Assembly (NCBI RefSeq): GCF_910580175.1
Contig: NZ_CAJTXD010000001.1
Span: 124,001-188,000, forward strand
Direction of reading: 5' to 3'
Origin: an uncultured Alistipes sp.
Lineage (GTDB): Bacteria; Bacteroidota; Bacteroidia; Bacteroidales; Rikenellaceae
DNA: 64,000 nucleotides
Positions 45,006 to 53,141 of the stretch are shown in pieces; position 1 is the first letter of the stretch, and every line of letters begins with the position of its first letter. A model generated the notes under the pieces. That model was not told the DNA's origin, did no database searches, and saw only the letters and a program-made list of their open reading frames with translations. Made by a program: the position numbers and the translations under genes.

Positions 45006-47009
45006 TCAACGCCGCCCGATGGTCAGCACGACGCCTCCCGTGACCCACACGCCGGGCAGCGGGATGCCGCCCATGTCGCAATGGTGCGCATCGGTCAGGT
45101 TGGTGCCGTCGACATAGAGCCGGCAGATGCCTTTCTCCCAAGCAAGGCGCGCATCGAGCAAGAAATAAGGCTCGTAATCGCGTATCACGCTCACGGACGC
45201 ATCGCCGGACACGGGATAGTCGGTATAGCTGCCGTTGCGCCGAGCGACCGACGCCGTGAAGGCGAACGTCATGCGGCGCAGGAAATGCACCTCGACGGAC
45301 AACGCCGCCTTATGGCGCAGAAAGTCCATGGCGCTTTTGGCGATGACATCCGAAGTGCGATCGGTGGAGACGAACGCATAGGAAAGGGTCGCGCGCCGCA
45401 AAAACCCGTCGGCAGCGACATACCCTCCTGCCAGCTCGACGCCGTAGGTGTCGAGTGCGCTCGACTGCTCGGAATGCCATTTGCCGCGCCATGCCTCGAC
45501 CGGATCGTCGTCGGCATGCCACACCCAGTCTATGATGTCGCGCCCGGCACGATAATAAGCCGTTGCCGAAGCATTCCAATGCCCCTTGGCATAGCGGGCG
45601 CCGGCATGCACCGTGACGGCCTTCTCGGGCATGAGGTCGAGGTTGTTGATCTGGGCGGGCGACGAATAGTAAAGATCGGTAAACGTCGGCAGACGCATCG
45701 ACTGCGCGGCGCCGACGCCGACATGCCATCCCGGAGCAGGCGCATAACCTCCGGCGACACTCCACAAAGCAGTTTCTCCGTAGGGCGTGAAGCTGACGCC
45801 GCCCGAAGCGGCCGCATCCCAGGCCCCCCGCTGCCAAGAATGCCGCAAGAAAAGGTTGCCCGTATGCCGGGCCTTGGCCCGCGTATAGTGGCCGTTGGGC
45901 ACGGCGAGCAAGTCGCCCAGGTTGGAACTGTAAATGTGGTTGAATGCGTAATCGCCGCCCAACGTGGTGGTGCCGCCGGCCCAATCGCAATCGGCCCAAA
46001 GTTTGGCCCCCGCGTTGTCGGTATTGTGCCGGTTCATGGGCGTACCGCGCGTCCAGTCGTAGCGGTCGAAGTTCTTGCGGTAACTGATCGCCGCGCCCAA
46101 CGAAAAACGCCCGAAACGCTGCAACCACCTTAACGATGTCAACGCCGTCGTTGTGCGCTCCCACTGCTCGGGGTTATAAACGGCGTAGAACCCGTTGGAA
46201 CCGAACGAACGGCGCTGATAACCGGCCTGGAAATCGAACAATCCCCCCTGCTGGGTCTCGTACGTGGCACGGACGAAAGCGTTGTATGTGTCGAAATCGG
46301 TATTATGGCGGTAACCGTCGCTGCGCCGGTAAGAAACGGCGGTCTGGACAGTAAAGCCGCCGACCGTGACGGCCCCCGAGAGGTTGCCGTAGGCATAACC
46401 GTACTGCCCGCCGACGCCCTCGAACCGCAGATAACGTGCGGCGAGCGGTGCCGTGCGAATATTGACGGCGCCGGCATAAGCCCCGACACCGGGGATGCCG
46501 TCGAGCAACTCAATGCCCGAAATGCAATCGAGGTCGACAGGCAAAGAATGGGATTGATGACCGGTGCGGGCATCGGTAAAGTCGATGCCGTTGAGCAGCA
46601 CCATAGTCTGATCGAACGAACCCCCGCGGATGGAGATGTCGGCTTGCGTACCCTTGCCCCCGCGCTCGCGGATATCGACCGACGGAGCAGTGCGCAAAGC
46701 CGATTCGAGCGTCTGATAAGGCGCTGCGGCCTGCGCTTTCCGGTCGAAAAGCGGGGTTTGCGACACAACGTTGCGCACGGCCGCCGAACGGCGGCCTGAA
46801 ATGCCGACCTCGGCAATGCGCAGCTCGCGCAACACCACGGTGGTGTCGGCCGGCTGCGCTGAAGCGCGTTGCGTAGCAAGCAAGAGCATGGACATCACCA
46901 CCGAGAGCACTCCGATCATGACAAGACGGTGGAAACTGGCGAAGGCCGACCAGCCTTTGCGGTTCCAGCGCTTGAAACAGAAGATCTGTTCCGGATAGGA
47001 TTTTTTCAT
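45006..47009 (-). CDS. TonB-dependent receptor, BtuB-like
   Basis: A 667-residue receptor. The ATG at 47009 gives MKKSYPEQIFCF and a long signal (RLVMIGVLSVVMSM) typical of Bacteroidetes receptors; the in-frame ATG at 47075 would add 22 poor residues and lies in a hairpin loop. Plug motifs: QTLESALRTAPSVDIRERGGKGTQADISIRGG and DGIPGVGAYAGAVNI. The plug most resembles BtuB-type receptors (cobalamin), but the ligand is not proven. Ends in Gly-Arg-Arg, not aromatic, which is unusual for a barrel. Following the PL10 gene by about 130 nt. Confidence 0.82.
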   Translation of the reverse strand: MKKSYPEQIFCFKRWNRKGWSAFASFHRLVMIGVLSVVMSMLLLATQRASAQPADTTVVLRELRIAEVGISGRRSAAVRNVVSQTPLFDRKAQAAAPYQTLESALRTAPSVDIRERGGKGTQADISIRGGSFDQTMVLLNGIDFTDARTGHQSHSLPVDLDCISGIELLDGIPGVGAYAGAVNIRTAPLAARYLRFEGVGGQYGYAYGNLSGAVTVGGFTVQTAVSYRRSDGYRHNTDFDTYNAFVRATYETQQGGLFDFQAGYQRRSFGSNGFYAVYNPEQWERTTTALTSLRWLQRFGRFSLGAAISYRKNFDRYDWTRGTPMNRHNTDNAGAKLWADCDWAGGTTTLGGDYAFNHIYSSNLGDLLAVPNGHYTRAKARHTGNLFLRHSWQRGAWDAAASGGVSFTPYGETALWSVAGGYAPAPGWHVGVGAAQSMRLPTFTDLYYSSPAQINNLDLMPEKAVTVHAGARYAKGHWNASATAYYRAGRDIIDWVWHADDDPVEAWRGKWHSEQSSALDTYGVELAGGYVAADGFLRRATLSYAFVSTDRTSDVIAKSAMDFLRHKAALSVEVHFLRRMTFAFTASVARRNGSYTDYPVSGDASVSVIRDYEPYFLLDARLAWEKGICRLYVDGTNLTDAHHCDMGGIPLPGVWVTGGVVLTIGRR

Positions 47010-47040
47010 GCTTGGATTAGAATTGGAATGAAACAAAAAA

Positions 47041-47086
47041 CGACGGTCAACGCGAAGTCCGGCTGCGAAACTCATGTTGACCGTCG
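47041..47086 (-). repeat. 11-bp inverted repeat in the leader of the TonB receptor
   Basis: CGACGGTCAAC at 47041-47051 and its perfect complement at 47076-47086 enclose 24 nt, upstream of the ATG at 47009. A stable RNA hairpin or an operator is possible; it lacks B12-box sequence. Confidence 0.7.
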
Positions 47087-47140
47087 AGAGGATGAACCGA
47101 AAGCAGGCGCAAAGTAAAACACCGCCCCGATTTTATAACT

Positions 47141-48232
47141 TTATTTTACCTTTTCGATTTTAGCAAGCCATGCGGGATACTTATCCAACACCCAGTTGCC
47201 CCACACGCCGTACCAGGCGTAGCCCAAGCGCCGTTCGGCCGGCACCTCCTTCAACGAATAGACCTTGACGCTCGCGCGGGTGGCGAAGAAGAAGCCGTCG
47301 CTATCCAATTCGTAGTAACGCGCCCAGATGGGAGCGGCATCGGGATCGTCGACCAGAATCCGGTCGGCCTTGATATTCGGATCTTCGGCCAATCCCTCGG
47401 GCACGGAGACCGTAACGATCTTCTTGCCCTCGATCTTCGTGCGGTCGAACCAGGCGACAGCCGACTTCACGGCGTCGATGACTTCGGGCGAAGGGTTCTC
47501 GATACGCATCAGCAGCATGACGACGGTCGTACTCTCGTTGGTTACCAACCCGGGCAGCTCGAACGCCCGGGCCTTGACCGGGAGCAGGGTCTCGTGGTCG
47601 CACTGCTGCGGCCAGATGGTTTTCACGCCGTCGCGCACCCACTGGCAACGGAGCAGCAGATCGAGGCCCCGATCCCACGAATGGCGGATGCGCGTGCGCA
47701 GCTTCTTGTCGACCCAAGCATAGCGCGGCTGCCCTTCGAGAATATCCAGCCACAACCACAGCACGCCGGGCATAACGTTGTCGTTGAAAGTGATGGCATC
47801 GACGTCCCAGCCCCGCCAGCCGCCGTTGGGATATTGAGCAGCGAGGATCCACTCCACGCCCTTGCGGGCTGCGTCGCGGTAGCGCTTGTCGCCCGTAACC
47901 CGATAGGTTTCGGATAGATAGGCGATCTGGGTATAGATGTTGTTATTGTCGAGCGTACTGGTGCGGTAGCGCGGCGTCAGCGACATGATGACCGAATCAG
48001 GATCGGCGCAAGACATCATGTCGAGGTTCTTGGCCCAGCCGCCGTCCGTGTTCTGGTAAGCGATGATGTTATCGGCGATCTCGCGCACCTGTCTGGCTGC
48101 GAAACGGGGGTAGGCCTTTCCGCGGTTGGCCTTCAACCAACGGTTGACCGACGAATCGAACTCGGCAGTCTGCTGAGCGACGGCAGGGACAACCGACACC
48201 GCAAAAACAAGCGCAACAAGTAACTTTCGCAT
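47141..48232 (-). CDS. pelA: PL10-family pectate lyase
   Basis: A 363-residue exported protein (signal peptide MRKLLVALVFAVSVVPAVAQ). It matches the Pel-15E/PelA family: YQNTDGGWAKNLDM, STLDNNNIYTQI with the Asp/Asn-rich active-site region, GWRGWDVDAITFNDNVMPG. Such enzymes cleave polygalacturonate by beta-elimination in an (alpha/alpha) toroid. The start at 48232 is chosen because the frame upstream overlaps cysteate synthase. Only 13 nt separate it from that gene. Confidence 0.86.
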   Translation of the reverse strand: MRKLLVALVFAVSVVPAVAQQTAEFDSSVNRWLKANRGKAYPRFAARQVREIADNIIAYQNTDGGWAKNLDMMSCADPDSVIMSLTPRYRTSTLDNNNIYTQIAYLSETYRVTGDKRYRDAARKGVEWILAAQYPNGGWRGWDVDAITFNDNVMPGVLWLWLDILEGQPRYAWVDKKLRTRIRHSWDRGLDLLLRCQWVRDGVKTIWPQQCDHETLLPVKARAFELPGLVTNESTTVVMLLMRIENPSPEVIDAVKSAVAWFDRTKIEGKKIVTVSVPEGLAEDPNIKADRILVDDPDAAPIWARYYELDSDGFFFATRASVKVYSLKEVPAERRLGYAWYGVWGNWVLDKYPAWLAKIEKVK

Positions 48233-48245
48233 GCTATATAAAGTT

Positions 48246-49538
48246 TTACTTGAATAATTCTTCGACCTTGGCGACCACCTCGTCGACATCGGGATCGAGC
48301 GGAAAAACCAGATCGGGCTGCAAATACCAAAGCTCCTTGCCCTGCTTGAACAACTGCTCGCCGCCGCCCGTGATGTTGAGCATGACGGTGGCATCCTTCT
48401 CGACCTTGCCGTCGGCGACGGCCTTGATGAGCGAAGCCGTGGCGACACCGGCGGCCGAATAAATATCGACGCCCTCCAGTTCCTGGAAGAGCTTGCCGGC
48501 CTTGCGTGCCTGGGCATTGGTGGCGACGAAAACATCGCCTCCGGTAGCTTTCAACGCATCGTAGAGACCCCCGACCAATCCGTAGGGCGGGCGCCGGTTG
48601 GACAAGACCTTGGCATCGATGATCTCGGCATCGCGCCGCGCCTTGTTGTCGTCGTAGGGCAGCATGACCCGCGAATCGGCACGCCAGGCATCGTACATGG
48701 GAACGAAAGGCGCATTCTGCGACACCATCAACTTCATGGTATTGCTGCCGAAACGTCCGTCCTCGATCAACCGCATGTTGGCCTCCCAGGCTGCGATGGC
48801 TCCGGTGCCGGAACCGACGGCCTGGAAGTAGTAGTCGGGAATGCGGCCGATGGTCGTCACGGCGGACAGCACGGTGGTGGCCATGCCGTCGCGGCGGGCG
48901 ACGTTCTTCGCTCCGCCCTCGGCATAGAACCCCTGCCCTTTCAAGGCGAGGTTGGAAAGATGGATGGCATCGAAATAATCGCCGCCCTTCTCGCACGAAA
49001 TGAGTTTGACGCAAGGATTCAACGGTTGGTCGAACCACAAAGCACCGATGTTGTCGTAAGGCACGGCGAGCAACAACTTGATGTTGTTGTCGGAACAAAC
49101 CTTGGCGAAAGCCCGGGCGGTGTTGCCAGCCGAAGCGACGACCAGCACGCGGCTTTCATCCTCGGCGGCACGGGCGCAGACCGAATAAGCCTCGGTCTCC
49201 TTGAACGAACAAGTGGTCATCGAAGCTCCGACGGCGGGATAATAGCCATTGAAGGTAATCCAAAGATTCTCCAGACCGAGATACTTACCCAACCCCTTGC
49301 TGCGGAACGTGACAGGAGCCGAAGACCCCTTGAGCATGCGGCGAACGGGCAGCCAATCGCAGAACTTGTAAAGCCCGAACTCGGGCGACTTGACGCCGAG
49401 CTGCGTCCGGGCATACTTGGTACGCACGAGCGACGGCGTTTTGCAGGCCCGGTCTTCGAGCGTCCAACCCTCGTCCTCGAACTCCCGGCCCGTGGCCACG
49501 CAAGCAAGCGTATAGGATGTAGGCGTAAATTTTTCCAT
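48246..49538 (-). CDS. cysteate synthase
   Basis: A 430-residue PLP enzyme of the threonine synthase-like fold. The PLP Lys lies in CSFKETEA (K113), with ASAGNTARAF and SGTGAIAAWE for phosphate binding. It matches the cysteate synthase group, which makes L-cysteate from O-phosphoserine and sulfite. In Alistipes-like bacteria cysteate feeds sulfonolipids (capnine/sulfobacins); that link is general knowledge. It sits 17 nt after nspC. A cysteate acyltransferase gene is not in the window. Confidence 0.85.
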   Translation of the reverse strand: MEKFTPTSYTLACVATGREFEDEGWTLEDRACKTPSLVRTKYARTQLGVKSPEFGLYKFCDWLPVRRMLKGSSAPVTFRSKGLGKYLGLENLWITFNGYYPAVGASMTTCSFKETEAYSVCARAAEDESRVLVVASAGNTARAFAKVCSDNNIKLLLAVPYDNIGALWFDQPLNPCVKLISCEKGGDYFDAIHLSNLALKGQGFYAEGGAKNVARRDGMATTVLSAVTTIGRIPDYYFQAVGSGTGAIAAWEANMRLIEDGRFGSNTMKLMVSQNAPFVPMYDAWRADSRVMLPYDDNKARRDAEIIDAKVLSNRRPPYGLVGGLYDALKATGGDVFVATNAQARKAGKLFQELEGVDIYSAAGVATASLIKAVADGKVEKDATVMLNITGGGEQLFKQGKELWYLQPDLVFPLDPDVDEVVAKVEELFK

Positions 49539-49555
49539 TTATTTCAAGTTTACGG

Positions 49556-50686
49556 TTATGACATGCGGTTTTTGAAATCTTCGTAGCCGAAGCGGCGTAC
49601 GACTTCGACGCTTCCGTCGCGGCGGACGATGACGATGGCGGGATGGTGCACCCCGTTGAACATGGTGGTCTTGACCATCGTATAGTGAATCATGTCCTCG
49701 AAGACGATGCGGTCGCCGACCTGCGGATCGCGGTCGAAAGCCCATTCGCCACAGAAGTCGCCGGCCAGACAGCTGGCGCCGCCCATGCGCCACGATTTTT
49801 CGCCCTCGGCAGGTTCGTGCGCCCCGACGATGGCGGGTTTATAGGGCATTTCAAGACAATCGGGCATGTGGCAGGCGAACGACACATCGAGCATGGCGGT
49901 GTTGACGCCGCCGTTGACAACGATGTCCTCGACGGTGGCGACCAGATAACCGGAGCGCCACGTAAAGGCGCTGCCCGGCTCAAGGATGAGCCGCAAGCGA
50001 GGGTAACGGGCCTTGAAATCGCGGAGGATACGGATCAATTCGTCGCAATCGTAATCGGCATGCGTCATGAGGTGGCCGCCGCCCATGTTGAGCCACCCGA
50101 TCTGCGGCAGGAGATGCCCGAAGCGTGCCTCGACAGCTTCGAGCGCCTTTTGCAAATGCTCGGGCCGCGACTCGCACAAGACGTGGAAATGCAGCCCCTC
50201 GACACCGGCGGGCAGCCTCTCCAGCTGCTCGGGCGGGATGCCGAGCCGCGATCCGGCGACGCAGGGATTATAGAGGTCGGTTTCGACGGGCGAATATCCG
50301 GGATTGACCCGCAATCCGCACGACACGCCGTTGATGAGCGCCCGCTGCCCGAAGCGCTCGAACTGCGCAACGGAATTGAACGTGATATGGTCGCTGCAAC
50401 GTAGGATTTCGTCGAAATCGCGCTCGCTGTAAACGGGCGCATAGGTATGGGCCGGGCACCCGAACTCCTCGAAGACCAACCGGGCCTCGGCGGCCGAAGA
50501 AGCGGTGGCGCCGTCGGAATGCTGTGCCAACTCGGGGAAGATGCTCCACATGGCGCACGCCTTGAGGGCTACGATGATCTCGGCGCCCGATTCGCGGCGA
50601 ACGCGATCGATGACGGCGAGGTTGTCGTACAACAACTTCTCATCGAGAACATAACATGGAGCGGGCAGCTTGCTGAAGTCGATCAT
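49556..50686 (-). CDS. nspC: carboxynorspermidine decarboxylase
   Basis: A 376-residue PLP enzyme of the alanine-racemase-fold group. PLP Lys42 in VALKACAM; SRLGIPPEQL and GGGHLMTHADYDCDEL for cofactor phosphate and active site; SCLAGDFCGEW near the C-terminus carries the Cys/Asp pair. It decarboxylates carboxyspermidine/carboxynorspermidine in the last step of the alternative spermidine pathway. Its partner is the enzyme at 51057, about 370 nt upstream. Confidence 0.94.
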   Translation of the reverse strand: MIDFSKLPAPCYVLDEKLLYDNLAVIDRVRRESGAEIIVALKACAMWSIFPELAQHSDGATASSAAEARLVFEEFGCPAHTYAPVYSERDFDEILRCSDHITFNSVAQFERFGQRALINGVSCGLRVNPGYSPVETDLYNPCVAGSRLGIPPEQLERLPAGVEGLHFHVLCESRPEHLQKALEAVEARFGHLLPQIGWLNMGGGHLMTHADYDCDELIRILRDFKARYPRLRLILEPGSAFTWRSGYLVATVEDIVVNGGVNTAMLDVSFACHMPDCLEMPYKPAIVGAHEPAEGEKSWRMGGASCLAGDFCGEWAFDRDPQVGDRIVFEDMIHYTMVKTTMFNGVHHPAIVIVRRDGSVEVVRRFGYEDFKNRMS

Positions 50687-50718
50687 CCGAAAAGAAATAT
50701 CAATTCAAAAACAGATGC

Positions 50719-50726
50719 AAAAATAA
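50719..50726 (-). promoter_or_regulatory. -7 box of the nspC-cysteate synthase operon
   Basis: TATTTTTG on the minus strand, 32 nt before the nspC ATG. No -33 TTG at the usual spacing. Confidence 0.6.
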
Positions 50727-50831
50727 CAAAATCGCGAACAAAACCTACGGGACGCAGGGAAAAATAAGTATTTATACCCAATAAAAGGACACCGGGCTAC
50801 GCCGGCCGGAGTGCGGAGCAGAAGACCGGCG

Positions 50832-50933
50832 GATTCGGATAAGTCGCGAGTTCGGGCAAACAAAGCATCCGGACGACCGACAGATTCGAATGGACGGCGA
50901 GTTCGGGCGAACAAAGCGTTCGAACGGACATAG
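50832..50933. repeat. two imperfect 51-bp tandem repeats
   Basis: Copies start at 50832 and 50883; both read gattcg(g/a) and share GAGTTCGGGC(a/g)AACAAAGC. The rest of the 50727-51056 intergenic stretch has no recognised gene apart from the terminator at 50968-50999. Confidence 0.55.
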
Positions 50934-50967
50934 GTTCGGACGGGCGCCGCATCCGGGCAGTCTCTAC

Positions 50968-50999
50968 ACAAAAAGCCCCCTCCTATACGGAGAGGGCTT
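50968..50999 (-). terminator. terminator of the carboxynorspermidine synthase gene
   Basis: On the minus strand an 11-bp stem (50989-50999 with 50973-50983, one mismatch) and a T run. Confidence 0.85.
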
Positions 51000-51056
51000 G
51001 TCCGACAATCCGGAAACTCCGGGCGGGCAGAGGGATATGCCCCTCCTGCCGACGAG

Positions 51057-52247
51057 CTACACTTCGATATCGACGTCGAACAACTCGTGCCACGGAAGAC
51101 CCTGGGGGCCGAGTTCGGCGAGGAACGGATCGGGATCGAACTCCTCGACGTTGAAGACGCCGGCGCCGCGCCACAGCCCCTTGGCCCACATCGAAGCGCC
51201 CAAAGCAGCCGGCACGCCGGTAGTGAAGCTGACGGCCTGCGTACCGGTCTCCTTGAAAGCGGCCTCGTGGTCGCAGTTGTTATAGATATAATAGGTGCGC
51301 TCTTTACCGTCCTTGACACCACGGATGCGGCAGCCGATGGAGGTCTGCCCATGATAATTGGCGCCCAGCGACTTGGGATCGGGCAGCACGGCTTTGAGGA
51401 ACTGAATGGGAACGATCTCGACACCGTTGTAGATGATCGGGTCGATGCGGGCCATGCCGATGTTCTGAATGACGCGCAGGTGCGTGAGGTACTCTTGGCC
51501 GAAAGTCATCCAGAAACGGGCGCGCCGGATGGTGGGATAATTCTTGACGAGCGATTCCAGCTCCTCGTGGTAAATGACGTAGGATTCGCGCTCGCCGATG
51601 CCGGGATAGTTCAACGGACGGTGTATCTCGTGCGGCTCGGTAACGACCCACTTGCCGTTCTCGTAGTAACGCCCCTTCTGGGTAACCTCGCGGATGTTGA
51701 TTTCAGGGTTGAAGTTGGTGGCGAAAGCCATGCCGTGGTTGCCGGCGTTGCAGTCGACGATGTCGAGGTAGTGGATTTCGTCGAAATGGTGCTTGGCGGC
51801 ATAGGCTGTGAAGATGGCCGTGACGCCCGGGTCGAAGCCGCAGCCGAGGATCGCCGTAAGCCCTGCGGCCTTGAACCGATCCTGATAGGCCCACTGCCAC
51901 GAATACTCGAAATGCGCCTCGTCCTTAGGCTCGTAGTTGGCCGTGTCGAGGTAGTTGCAGCCGCACTCCAGGCACGCGTCCATGATCGTGAGATCCTGGT
52001 ATGGCAGGGCAACGTTGACAACGATGTCGGGCTTGAAAGCGCGGAACAGCGCGCACAACTCGGCCACGCTGTCGGCATCGACCTGGGCGGTCTTGACGCG
52101 GTTGCCGCCGATGGCTGCGGCCACGGCATCGCATTTGGATTTGGTGCGGCTGGCGAGCATCACTTCCGTGAAGACAGGATTGGCGGCGATCTTCTGGGTA
52201 ACGACCGTACCGACGCCTCCGGCACCGATGATTAAGGCTTTACACAT
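51057..52247 (-). CDS. carboxynorspermidine synthase (saccharopine dehydrogenase family)
   Basis: A 396-residue NADPH enzyme. Rossmann GxGxxG is IGAGGVGTVV near 7-16; DVVVNVALPYQD and ILGCGFDPGVTAIF follow. It condenses aspartate-semialdehyde with a diamine (putrescine/diaminopropane) to the carboxy-polyamine, the step before nspC. The name relies on family match and on nspC nearby. Promoter overlaps the divergent tRNA-Lys promoter. Confidence 0.9.
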   Translation of the reverse strand: MCKALIIGAGGVGTVVTQKIAANPVFTEVMLASRTKSKCDAVAAAIGGNRVKTAQVDADSVAELCALFRAFKPDIVVNVALPYQDLTIMDACLECGCNYLDTANYEPKDEAHFEYSWQWAYQDRFKAAGLTAILGCGFDPGVTAIFTAYAAKHHFDEIHYLDIVDCNAGNHGMAFATNFNPEINIREVTQKGRYYENGKWVVTEPHEIHRPLNYPGIGERESYVIYHEELESLVKNYPTIRRARFWMTFGQEYLTHLRVIQNIGMARIDPIIYNGVEIVPIQFLKAVLPDPKSLGANYHGQTSIGCRIRGVKDGKERTYYIYNNCDHEAAFKETGTQAVSFTTGVPAALGASMWAKGLWRGAGVFNVEEFDPDPFLAELGPQGLPWHELFDVDIEV

Positions 52248-52292
52248 AAACGTATGAACTTGTAGGTTGCGAATAATTGCGTTTGATTTCTA

Positions 52293-52322
52293 CAAAAATA
52301 TCGTTTTATTTTGGTAAAACAA
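52293..52322 (-). promoter_or_regulatory. promoter of carboxynorspermidine synthase
   Basis: On the minus strand TTG (52320-52322), 19 nt, TATTTTTG (52293-52300). It overlaps the opposing tRNA-Lys promoter by 12 bp. Confidence 0.8.
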
Positions 52323-52340
52323 AAATAATCTCTACATTTG
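52311..52340 (+). promoter_or_regulatory. promoter of tRNA-Lys
   Basis: TTG at 52311-52313, 19 nt, TACATTTG at 52333-52340, 40 nt before the tRNA. Confidence 0.82.
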
Positions 52341-52379
52341 CACCACCAAAACGGCAACCATGCCCGATTGGGACACGGA

Positions 52380-52452
52380 GAATCCGTAGCTCAGCTGGTA
52401 GAGCACAACACTTTTAATGTTGGGGTCCTGGGTTCGAGCCCCAGCGGGTTCA
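52380..52452 (+). tRNA. tRNA-Lys (TTT)
   Basis: Acceptor GAATCCG/CGGGTTC with one G-U pair, D-arm TAGCTCAGCTGGTAGAGCA, anticodon loop CTTTTAA (TTT), T-arm CTGGGTTCGAGCCCCAG, discriminator A. CCA is not encoded. Confidence 0.97.
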
Positions 52453-52455
52453 CGA

Positions 52456-52485
52456 AAGAGGAGAATATCAATTCTCCTCTTTTTT
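52456..52485 (+). terminator. terminator of tRNA-Lys
   Basis: An 11-bp perfect stem (52456-52466 with 52471-52481), ATCA loop and T run. Confidence 0.9.
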
Positions 52486-52560
52486 GTTTTTTAACGGGTT
52501 ATATTACCATCAAGAATGGCAATGTATCCCGTTGTCGCAGTCTGTCGCACAACGACATTT

Positions 52561-52584
52561 TGTGATCCCAACCGGTTCACGAAA
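52561..52584 (+). repeat. degenerate copy of the tRNA-Lys 3' end
   Basis: GGTTCACGAAA (52574-52584) is identical to 52447-52457, the end of tRNA-Lys and its flank; the preceding 13 nt match at about seven positions. Like the tRNA, it is followed by a terminator hairpin. It may be a relic of a second tRNA or of an integration site. Confidence 0.5.
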
Positions 52585-52626
52585 ACAGCGTTATTTGTTG
52601 CAGCCCAACAAGTAACGCTGTTTTTT
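52584..52626 (+). terminator. terminator-like hairpin downstream of the tRNA remnant
   Basis: A 10-bp outer stem AACAGCGTTA/TAACGCTGTT with inner TTGTTG/CAACAA pairing and a six-T run. Confidence 0.75.
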
Positions 52627-52720
52627 ATTCGACAATATCGGTAACTTGCCGTTGAGACATCCGAGAAAGCGCCAGAAGCTTCGGCGAAAAGGCCGGCCGA
52701 ACTTGCAGCAGATCGCGCCC

Positions 52721-53134
52721 TTACTTCACATCGACATCGACGAAGATGCGCCAGGGCCGGGCTGCGCCGGCGAAACGGATGTCGAGACTCTTGAATTGCC
52801 AGCCCCACAAGCCGCGGGAATCGAACGTGAGGGTCAGTTCCCGGGTCTGGCCGGGCAGCAAGGGAGACTCCTCGAACGAAAAAGCGACGCATCCGCAACT
52901 GCGCTCGAACGAGGAGATGACGACAGCCTGCGGAGCATGGTTGGCGATCTGCAAACGAGAAACGGCGACTTCGCCGGAATGCAGTTTCCCCAGACGAACG
53001 GTATCGCTCCAGCCGCAGGCAAGCAACGAATCGGTCAAGGAGACGACGCGCCCCGCATATCCGACCGGGGTGGGCCGAGAAACGCAGGCATTCAAAGCGA
53101 CGCCCAGCCAACAAAGAAACACGACACGAAGCAT
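52721..53134 (-). CDS. DUF1573 domain lipoprotein
   Basis: A 137-residue protein with a likely lipobox (ALNAC, Cys near 17). The body is the DUF1573 immunoglobulin-like fold, with SFERSCGCVAFSFEESPLLPGQTRELTLTF near 75-105; the CGC motif is family-typical. Function unknown. It begins 7 nt after the nusB stop, so it is in that transcript. Confidence 0.78.
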   Translation of the reverse strand: MLRVVFLCWLGVALNACVSRPTPVGYAGRVVSLTDSLLACGWSDTVRLGKLHSGEVAVSRLQIANHAPQAVVISSFERSCGCVAFSFEESPLLPGQTRELTLTFDSRGLWGWQFKSLDIRFAGAARPWRIFVDVDVK

Positions 53135-53141
53135 GGCGCCG

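Noticed and set aside
47010..47140. A cobalamin riboswitch upstream of the BtuB-like gene
   Set aside because: No B12-box or long multi-helix structure was recognised; only the 11-bp hairpin is present.
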